A stretch of DNA of 64,000 bases. It comes from Ptychodera flava. Lineage: Eukaryota > Hemichordata > Enteropneusta > Ptychoderidae. Numbering within the stretch: position 1 is the first letter of the stretch; each line of letters opens with the position of its first letter. Positions 55,654 through 64,000 of this stretch are shown one piece after another. Position numbers and translations under genes: made by a program. The stretch is taken from contig NC_091931.1 in NCBI RefSeq assembly GCF_041260155.1, forward strand, positions 33,493,541 through 33,557,540, written 5' to 3'. Under the pieces are notes generated by a model that made no database searches, was not told where the DNA came from, and saw nothing but the letters and a program-made list of their open reading frames with translations.

Positions 55654-57370
55654 GCTTGCACTCTAATATTCACACAGGTGAAAAATCATTTCCCTGCAAA
55701 CAATGTGGTAAAATGTTCAAACAAAAATCATCACTACATATGCACACAAGAATCCACAGATGTGAAAGACCATTTGAATGCAAAGAATGTGGTAAAACAT
55801 TTTTACAGAAAATCGATTTGAATGTGCACTTTCTTAGCCACACAGGTGAAAAACCATTTCACTGCAAAGAATGTGGTAAAATGTTCAAACGAAAATCAGA
55901 ACTAGATATACACAAAAGATTCCACACAGGTGAAAAGCCCTTTCAATGCAAAGAATGTGGTAAAAAATTTCGACATCACCAAACTCTGAATGTGCACAAA
56001 AGACATCATACTGGTGAAAGGCCATATGAATGCAAAGAATGTGATAAAACATATGTACTGAAAAGGGATTTGAAAAGACACTTTCAAATCCACACAGGTG
56101 AAAAACCATTTGAATGCAAAGAATGTGGCGAAAAGTTTAGAGATCAAAGCACACTCAATACACACATAATAGTCCATACTGGTGAAAGGCCATATGAATG
56201 CAAAGAATGTGGTAAAACGTTTGCATGGAAAAGCAATTTGAACAGACACTCTCTTATCCACAAAATGAAAAATTATTTGAATGCAAAGAATGTGGTAAAA
56301 CGTTTGCATGGAAAAGCAATTTGAACAGACACTCTCTTATCCACAAAAGTGAAAAATTACTTGAATGCAAAGAATGTGGTAAAAGCTTCAAATATCAAAG
56401 TGCATTGAATACACACAAAATATTTCATACCAGAGAAAAGCCATTTGAATGCAAAGAATGTGGTAAAACATTTGTACGGAAAGGCCATTTGAATGGCCAT
56501 ATTCTAATCCATACTGGTGAAAAACCTGCAAAAAATATGGTAAAACGTTTACGCAATAATCAACACTAAATACTCACAGAAGAATCTACACATGTATGAG
56601 GCCATTTGAATATCAATGCACTGAAAAGCCATTTGAATATCCACAGATGAAAAAAACATTTCACTGCAAAGAGAGTGGTATGTACAAATCAACACTAAAT
56701 ACTCACACAAGAATCCACACTGATGAAAGGCCATTGCAGAGGATGTTGTAAAACATTTGAACTGAAAAGCCATTCATGGCCTCTTTGTAATCCACACTGA
56801 TCTAAAAGCATTTCACTGCAAAGAGAGTGGTTAAATGTGTAGGTAAAAATTAACAAAATTGGGAATTTACACATGTGAAAGGTCGTTTGAAGTTAAATAA
56901 CGTGACCAAGTTTTTGTACAGAAAAGCCTTTGTAATAGCCAAATCTCAATCCACTTCTGAAAAACCATTTCAATTCAAAGAATTATGAAACTTGTAGCGG
57001 TCACACCAAGCTGAAGTGTAACAAAAGTATCCACACAGGTGACGAAATTATGTATGCAAAGAAAGTGGTTAAAGGCCAGGGACTTGATCCCTGAGATCAA
57101 GTGTGTTTTAGTCTACAAGAGGATTTTGGAGTGTCAGAGCCATTGAAAATGTAATCTAATAAGTAGCTTTCAGTGCCAGACAATCTGACACCATTAGCAG
57201 CATGGGTCTTTAACATTAAAGAATCAAACCTTGTTGAAAAGGGATAACTGTGGGAAAACCATTTCGACGCAAAGAATTTGGTACAACATTGAGTCATCAA
57301 GTCACACTTGGGGAATCACAAAAGAATCCATTTGGGTTAAAGACCATTTGAATCCAACATTAACATTTTG
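55654..57370 (+). pseudogene. Frameshifted continuation of the zinc-finger array
   Basis: After the 1-nt loss near 55635, about seven intact fingers run in the next frame to about 56264. There a missing G (CACAAAATGAAA against CACAAAAGTGAAA) shifts the frame again. Three more fingers follow to about 56530, where most of a finger is deleted after GAAAAACC. Beyond 56570 only diverged remnants persist (ATTTCACTGCAAAGAGAGTGG, ATCCACACTGATGAAAGG), fading out by about 57370. Decay thus increases from the centre of the array towards the 3' side. Confidence 0.75.
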
Positions 57371-57459
57371 TTTCTAATCCATATTTGTCAATCAGAACAG
57401 TGATGAGAATTGGTTACTATCAAATACTGCTTTAATGCAAAGGAGGTGTTAGACATATC

Positions 57460-57835
57460 TTAAGGTAGAATGCACCTCGGGGACAGATATTGGGACTCAA
57501 ATTTCTAAAAAAAGTTTCTGATCTACCACTTGTGGGTGCTCATTTTAGAGCTGTTGGAGAAAGAAAAACTTTCACCGTCATAGTTTTTCGAAAATCCAAA
57601 ATTTAATTTTAAGTTCACATTCGGTATTTACCCAGTAGAGTTAACACAGAGATGGCAGCCATTTTGAATTCCAAATATCGGTAAATCCATGGTTATTTGT
57701 TTCTGTAGTTCCAAAATTTGCATGATGATCCCTGATTTGTGTTCATGATTTTGAAAGAGAATCGTTGAAAGATTCCTTGATGAAAGTTTGAGCAAACGAT
57801 TAGCCCTTTCACTTTCACGGCACATACTACCTTAA
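57460..57835. mobile_element. TTAA-flanked MITE, family A, copy 6 (best preserved long copy)
   Basis: It starts TTAAGGTAGAATGCACCTCG and ends GGCACATACTACCTTAA, with TTAA intact on both sides. Internal landmarks are GGGACAGATATTGGGACTC, GCTCATTTTAGAGCTGTTGG, ACACAGAGATGGCAGCCATT and TGATCCCTGATTT. The orientation is opposite to the copy at 14561. Confidence 0.8.
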
Positions 57836-58533
57836 GATTCTCCTTTAGAATCGGTATCAGATTTAGGTACAATTTATAACACACATTAATCAATATGGCT
57901 CAAAGACCATTACAATCCCAGGAAGATGCTAAAAGCTTTACCAAGTCAAGTGTTACGAGAAAACATGTGGCTGTGAACAATATTTTTTAACTTCAATGAG
58001 ATGAGCATGGTTACATACTTAATGTTCTAAACTTTTTCGTGCAGGGAAGGCCAATCAAAATAAGTATTGAACCATTTTCTGTAGAATTATATTTGTTACA
58101 GGTTGATTTAGAACGATGAGTCATGACGACTAAAAATCTATTGTTTTATTGGTTGATCACATGGCTATTTCACTCTTCCCTTAAAATGAGGACTCAAAAT
58201 ACCAGTTTTTGCTACTTTCATTTTCAGACATTACAAAGTTTCTTTTAATTTTTTTTAATTTGTTTGTCTTGACATTTTTACAAAAGGACATTTGCATATC
58301 AAAAATGTTGTATTCCTTTCCAATATATAGAATGTTATTGTATAATAGAAATGATTTATTTAGCACTGACTAGTATTTGTGACAAAAGACAAAACATCAA
58401 AATTTTAGATATATCAGTAGCTTTTGTGTAATGTTCATAGTTATTTCTTGCCTATTGTTACCTTTTTATAAATGTGTTATTGTAATCTTGCTGACACTGG
58501 ACAGAGTTCAAATTGTGAGTGCTTTTTTCTTTC

Positions 58534-58539
58534 AATAAA
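58534..58539 (+). terminator. Candidate poly(A) signal downstream of the zinc-finger array
   Basis: TTTCAATAAAAC, after an AT-rich stretch, with a G/T-rich stretch (AGGTGGTGAAATTTG) starting about 15 nt later, as in animal cleavage sites. It would give a 3' untranslated region of about 1.2 kb from the last finger remnant. Confidence 0.35.
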
Positions 58540-58667
58540 ACTTTTTCAAATAGGTGGTGAAATTTGAATAAAGTACAGTAGGTAAAGTAAAAATGTCTTA
58601 TTGTAAGTCTTACAAATGCCATAACTCAAGTAAGTCTGGCAGACATTTCTGTATGCTTTTTTAGCTC

Positions 58668-60180
58668 ACATGTTCACACACGTGAGCTAATGTCACAGTG
58701 ATATTTGTGTTGTGTGTGTGTGTGTGTGTGTGTGTCTGTGTGTCTGTCTGTCTGTCTGTTGGCATGATATCTCAAGAATGGTTTATCGGATCAGAATCAA
58801 ATCTGGTACATAGATGCAGTTTGCATATGGGCAAGAACTGATTAGTATTTTGAGGGTATGCCTTACATAATTTATGCTTATTTCCATAATGCCCAATTAA
58901 AGAAAAATGGGTATACATTGACAATGGCTTCACACTATAATGAGAATCACTACAAATGTTGATCACACTTTGCTATACAAGTGGTGAAAGATACTAAGGA
59001 AGGGGTCACAAGTAAGTTAATTGTTAACTGCATATTTGATGAATTTTCCTAATTATCGATATGTATCTGAATTCATTGAATTGATGAAATGTGCTATGTA
59101 CATTAGAGATACTGTGATATAACACACTTTAAAGACATTTTATAAAAGTTAATTACTAATTGGCAAATTTAATGAACTTTCCTAATTAGAGATATTTATC
59201 TGGATTGACTTTACAAAAGTTGATAAAACTTGCTGTGTACATTTAAGATACTATAATATAATATTATTTAAATTCATTTAGCATTTTGACTTCAGCCTAT
59301 TACTAATTTGCATATTCGACTGACTATGTTAATTAGGGATATATCAGAAATGACACAATCAAAGTTCACATAACTTGCTATGTACATAAAATATACTTTA
59401 TGACATAGCATTCATTAACGTTTGTCAGTATGTTGAGATCAACTTATTACTTATTTGCATATTTAACAAAATTTCATAATTAGGGATATATGACTCAATG
59501 TTGACAAAACTTGCTATGAAGATACTATGATATAACAATAATAAAGTTGTTCAACATGTTGAGATAAGGTAATTACTAATTTGCATATTTAACAAACTTT
59601 CCTAATCAGGGATATACAACTGAATAGACTTAATCAAAGTTTACAAAACATGCTACGTACAATGAAGATACCAGGATATAACATTATTGAAAGTTATGAA
59701 GCATTTTTATTTTAGCTATTATTAATTTGCATATTTAATGAACTTTTTCTAATGAGGGCTATATATCTGCATTGATGATCAAAAGTGATGAAACATGCTA
59801 ATTACATTTGAGATACTATTACATAACATTCATAAAAGTTATGTTAGCATTTTAGATAAAATAACTGACATATCTCATGAACTTTCATACTTAGGGATAT
59901 ATCTGAAAAGACTTGATCAAAGCTGTCAAAACATGCTATATACATCGAAAGTACTGTGAAAATATATTACTGAAAGTCACTCGGCATTTTTACACCAGCT
60001 AGTTACTAATTTTCATATAGAAGTAACTTTCTGAATTAGGGATATAAGACTGGAAGGATACTACAGCAGTATTTGAAACATACTATGTATATTGATGAGA
60101 ATTGTATTAGTGAATGACAATTTGAAATTTTATGTTAGCCTTTTTTATAATTTGCATATCTAATGAGCTTTCAAAGTTTT
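58668..60180 (-). repeat. Satellite array 2, period about 140 bp, starting at an AGCTC hairpin
   Basis: It begins TTTTTTAGCTCACATG..CACGTGAGCTAATG, a hairpin, then (TG)n/(TCTG)n, then units marked by CCTAATTAGGGATATA-type phrases near 59049, 59182, 59331, 59476, 59603, 59748, 59888 and 60032. Each unit also has ACTAATTTGCATATTTAA and CTTGCTATGTACAT. The layout (hairpin, simple run, ~140-bp units) is the mirror image of the 31780 array. The sequence of the units is diverged between the two. Confidence 0.85.
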
Positions 60181-60184
60181 GCAA

Positions 60185-60890
60185 ATAAATTGTTATCGTC
60201 GTAATTCTCCGGTCTGGGGAGTATACTCACTGCTGAGAGGTACTTCGAGATCTTTGACAGAGCAGAGACTCACAGAGTTGTTGGATATCAGTGATGGTGG
60301 TTTATTACTGAAGTGTAAAGTTTACACACCAGAATGCCCAGCTACCTTCGACTGAAAATAGTGGGTGATGATCGCTTTTTAAAAAGAAATCATAACATCC
60401 TAATTAGATTAAATTAGTTAATCCTCCAATTACTAATCAACTAGTATTTCTTGATTGGCTACAATAATTAAAATATTCTTCCCTTCAAGAAATACATTAC
60501 TAAACTTTCTCTGATAGGATATTGATCATATAAAATCTTACATGATCTGCATAGGTGACATCATTGTTATACAACATTTCCCTATGTAATCGTCCCAGGG
60601 TCCTGTCTGGAATTTAGATATTGAAGATAAGAATTCACTTTACTGCCTTGACACTAGATGTCACTAATACAAGTTTCTATCTTTATCCTTGATACTTAGG
60701 TATCAACGACGTAAATACGTGAAATGTCCCTAACAACTATGTTTTAACCAACATGTGTGAAAATTCGTAACGATCATTAACCCTTACACGGACTTGAAAA
60801 GTTCAGCCGTCTTGTTCACTGACCTTTGTACAGATTCCGAAATTACAAAAACAATATCAATAAGCCAAAGAAAATTTAGTTTGTAACAAA
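60185..60890. other. Probable unclassified insertion in satellite array 2
   Basis: Satellite units stop near 60180 and a diverged unit (CTTGACCAAACTCTATATAT..GCTATACAAGTGG) resumes near 60900. Between them is unrelated sequence with more CG and no coding frame, starting TGTTATCGTCG and ending TTTGTAACA. TGT..ACA ends would fit a solo LTR, but no target duplication was seen. Confidence 0.3.
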
Positions 60891-61891
60891 CTACAGAAGG
60901 ACTTGACCAAACTCTATATATGCTATACAAGTGGTGATACAAAGACAGCAGTCAAAGAAATTTAGTATTTTATTTCAGCTAATTACATATTTGTATGCTT
61001 GATGATCATTGAATTTGTCTGCGGTGAATTTTGCTTATGATGTTGATCATAGCAGTTTAAATGAGGTTGCAAACTTGTGGCAAAAGTTTTTATATCCCCC
61101 CCCCCAAAAAAAAAAAATCAAAGATGTATTCCATTCCATTCCATGTGCCTGAAGGAATGCATAAGAACATAATATGAAAGCAAAAATAACAAAGGAAGGT
61201 GTCCCTTGTGTACGGGTATGATATATAAAAAGTTGGTGCTTCTTATTATAGAGATAGATCTACAAAGATGGAGAACATTTACGTGGTTTTAGTGTGCATG
61301 TTAACAATGTTGCCATATAAGCATATTGACTCGTTAGGCTTGGTCCAAGTATGACATAAAGTTGCAAGTTGTTCATCCAATCCAAGCTGGCCAAGGTGAT
61401 AATAAACACTATAAATCATAACTATAATTCAATTGTTGGATTAGTATCAACCACTTGACATAAAAGAAAAGATTACTGTTGTCAGTCACTCTTTTTTAGG
61501 AACTGTTGTACCAAATTGAATGGAATTTTGACCAATATGGTTATAGAGTGGCAACTACAACAAAATCTGTGTTGAAAGACAGACAGACAGACACATTGAC
61601 AGGCATTGTGGCAACATTGTCTCCTGCCTACAGACTGGTAGTGTCCAAAAAAGATTGTGTAAGGGAGCCTTCAGTAATTACTGGGGGCGGGGGAATGGGG
61701 GGGGGGAGGGTCACTTTTAAGAAAACTGTTCAAGGGGGAGGGTCACTTTTTATAAATCTATCTTGGGGGAGGGTCACTTTTGACAAAACTGATTTTATGG
61801 CCAAACCTTTGATTGTCCGTGTGATATTTCCTGAATAGGAAATCATCAACGAAATACGCCGATTCTTTTAAATACGTACATATTATCCATT

Positions 61892-62023
61892 AGTTTCACA
61901 AGCAAAGAAGATGCAGTGGTATCCTACATTAAACACCTTGAACAGTTAAAACTGATAAAAGAAAAGAGACAAAAGTATGTGCAACAGGTGGAAAAGTGTA
62001 TATCAAGTACCAAATGTACATAA
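61892..62023 (+). pseudogene. Coding remnant in the 2.1-kb element
   Basis: A 43-codon frame ending in TAA reads SFTSKEDAVVSYIKHLEQLK and then LIKEKRQKYVQQVEK. It parallels KKFTVDVSTVKSYVEHLKNL in the 3.1-kb element at 45775 (F-T, V-SY-HL-L, basic helix after). This suggests both elements descend from carriers of the same gene. Nothing upstream in frame extends it. Confidence 0.4.
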
Positions 62024-62039
62024 ATGCAAATATATTGTT

Positions 62040-62690
62040 AGTTTTATATTGGAAAAAATTGTGAATAGTTCTCTCATAGACTACCATGTACAGTGAATCA
62101 ACATTTCAGTGAAGTTCTAAAATAAAATTTCTTGCACAACCATTGACTTATAACCACTCAGGTCTAATCAAGAACATTAATATTGATAATCAAGCATACA
62201 TAAATTACACAGATTTACCTAATTTTTATATTGGAAAAAAATTATTTATAGTTTCCTCATAGACTGCCATGTATAGTGAATCGACATTTCGGTGGAATTC
62301 CAAAATCAAATTTCTTGCACAACCAACAACCATGGAAATGTAACAACTCTAGTCTAATCAAGAACATTAATATCAATAATCAAGTGTGCACAAATGAAAA
62401 GATTTACCTATTTTTGTATTGGAAAAAAATTATTCATAGTGTTATCATAGACTATCATGTATAATGAACCAACATTTTAGATGAAATCCCAAAATCAATT
62501 TCTTGTACACAAATGCACATTCTACTTCCCAATTCAAGCAAAGTGCATTTAAATACATTATCAAACATATATAATATACAGATATAGCATGTTTTGTTGG
62601 GGAAAATTGTCAATAATCTGCCTGATAGACTCCATGTTTCATGATTTGATATTTTTGGATGAAGCACTATATCAGCCACATCTTGCCTTC
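62040..62690. repeat. Tandem repeat, period about 180-190 bp, 3-4 units
   Basis: TATATTGGAAAAAA followed by ATAGACTRCCATGTA recurs near 62047, 62228, 62418 and (diverged) 62600. Each unit also carries TTTCTTGCACAACCA and AATCAAGAACATTAATAT. A further diverged unit near 63214 lies beyond the internal terminus at 63036, again suggesting two overlapping copies. Confidence 0.75.
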
Positions 62691-63943
62691 TTGTTGAACA
62701 AAATATGGTCCCCCTCCCTAAAATGTATGTAATACCTTTTCTCTTGAAAAATTATTGCGTGATAAATTGTGATTGTCCCTTCAAAAACACCAGCCCTCCC
62801 CTCTGTAATTTGTTCCTAACTAACATAACAATTGAATCGATTGCTATGTAAATTAGCTGATACTGCTTCAGTTAATAATTATCCTACAATGGTTGGGGAG
62901 TGTTGAGTTTTAGAACATCGGACAAAGGGGGGGGGGTCACATTTTAGAGAGGAGAATTAGGGGGGGGGGGTCACATTTTATGGTACAGGTATGCACGAAA
63001 TTCTCCCGGCCCACCCTGTAATTACTGAAGGCTCCCTTAATGGCAATAGTGGACAAGGGTGGGTTGGGCCGTGCGGCTTGGGTGATATGCCTTTTTGGGC
63101 ATATGCACAAGCCCCACGACAGAAGCTGAAGCCACACAGCCCAGCTCACCAAGGCTATAAAGTTGAAATCAAGCTCAGGGAGGGAATAAACAATTCCTAT
63201 TACATATAAGAGATACAGCAAGTTTTGTCAGGGAAAATATTTAACATTTACCCATTTAACACTTACCCATATCTACTAGTACCATGAAAAGTGAAATAAT
63301 ACTTTTAGCAGTGTATACACTGTGTAGTAACTTTCGCCATAGACTAAACATGGGTAATAGTGTCACTTGAATATTTTTGCATAGATTGTGAAGTAAATAA
63401 GGGTTTCCAAAGGGTTGTTTACATAAGCAGATTAGAATGTGCAAAATACGATGATCATAATCATAATTTATTAATAATCATAATTTTAACAACAATGTTG
63501 TTTCTAGGAGGTATTTACACGAAATAGACGACAATGTTTGTACAAAAGCGAGGTTTTATTGTTCTGTAGCATTTATACTAAAAATTTATTATATTCATAA
63601 TTAATTTTTGATCATAACTGGAAAAATCAACACAAATAATGCCTAATTAGCCTGTGTTTTAGTGCAATGGGTAGGGGAGGTTCACTTATTTGACTGATGT
63701 GCAGGAAGGATTTGCCGGCTCCGACCCCGGCCATAATAACTGAACACTCCCTAAAAGTTATGTCGTGGCGTGGAGTAAATAATGGTTTGGTGGTTGAAAA
63801 CAAACCCGACCTTCAATTTAATTTGTTTTCGCGGCGCTGTGACGCAAGAACCCGCAAGTACCCGGATAACGGCGGTCGAGAATAAAGCCGGGAACGTACA
63901 GCATGCATACGCAGGGATACGGACATCGTCCACGTTTGACAGA

Positions 63944-64000
63944 GTTCGGCAAGACTGACGATGTGTGGACACAACTTTGTGTCAAAGAAATTCCGTTTTG
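63944..64000. repeat. Dispersed sequence shared with 44099-44157, cut by window edge
   Basis: TTCGGCAAGACTGACGATGT, then GGACACAACTTTGTGTCAAA and GAAATTCCGTTTTG match the copy at 44099 with few substitutions. It continues past the window, so its extent is unknown. Confidence 0.7.

Larger units (their letters stand above)
61663..63751. mobile_element. 2.1-kb Harbinger-like element with G-tract subterminal repeats
   Basis: The left end is GGGAGCCTTCAGTAATTACT. The inverted right end CATAATAACTGAACACTCCC stops at 63751. TAA is directly outside both (61660-61662 and 63752-63754). A better-matching right terminus, GTAATTACTGAAGGCTCCC, lies inside at 63036, so the right half is probably two overlapping or nested copies. 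GGGGGAGGGTCACTTTT units repeat three times near the left end and GGGGGGTCACATTTTA twice near 62930. It contains a coding remnant and a ~180-bp tandem repeat. Confidence 0.65.

Noticed and set aside
53786..56309. Several minus-strand ORFs (MVFHLCGFESVFSN... and relatives)
   Set aside because: They are antisense shadows of the zinc-finger repeats, repeated at the same 84-bp multiples.
63044..63180. GC-richer segment with GGCATATGC symmetry considered as a structured RNA
   Set aside because: Only a short inverted repeat (GATATGCC..GGCATATG) is present and there is no promoter or family motif. It lies within the Harbinger-like element.

Overview
The window is animal nuclear DNA. It holds split genes with GT-AG introns, FG-nucleoporin and TGEKP-linked C2H2 zinc-finger coding sequence, microsatellites and a dense load of short DNA transposons. 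There are no operons, Shine-Dalgarno sites or CRISPR arrays. AT-rich sequence, intron-exon structures that match vertebrate orthologues closely, and many palindromic transposons suggest an invertebrate deuterostome (hemichordate, echinoderm or lancelet type). This placement is inference.

Layout. 1-1503: a (TATG)n microsatellite and no confident gene. 1504-7038 (+): the last eight exons of a CD36/SCARB-family membrane protein, closest in sequence and tail motif to LIMP-2/SCARB2; the 5' part lies outside the window. 7039-10320: intergenic DNA between two convergent 3' ends. 10809-21172 (-): a complete 12-exon ANKH gene (493 codons plus stop). 21839-28640: transposons of PIF/Harbinger type (TTA/TAA target duplications), one nested in another, flanking a small intronless gene of unknown function (26028-26576). 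28645-33800: two related exon-like blocks and a satellite array with a period near 145 bp. 33925-42234 (-): a complete 12-exon NUP54 gene (555 codons plus stop). 42640-47567: hAT fold-back elements, an inverted minisatellite and a 3.1-kb Harbinger-like element with a broken gene. 49132-51682: two further inverted-repeat elements, one with a ~195-bp internal repeat. 52900-57370 (+): a C2H2 zinc-finger array with an intact 842-codon core and frameshifted flanks. 58668-61100: a second satellite array, in inverse orientation. 61663-63751: another Harbinger-like element.

The four recognised gene products do not form one pathway: a lysosomal or surface receptor, a pyrophosphate/ATP/citrate efflux protein, a nuclear-pore channel subunit and a putative DNA-binding protein. 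What stands out is the mobile DNA. At least four Harbinger-like families share TWA target duplications, termini starting GGGA and subterminal G-tract repeats, and two of them carry remnants of what looks like the same gene. Exon borders were set by hand from splice consensus, reading phase and remembered family sequence. No alignment or search was run.
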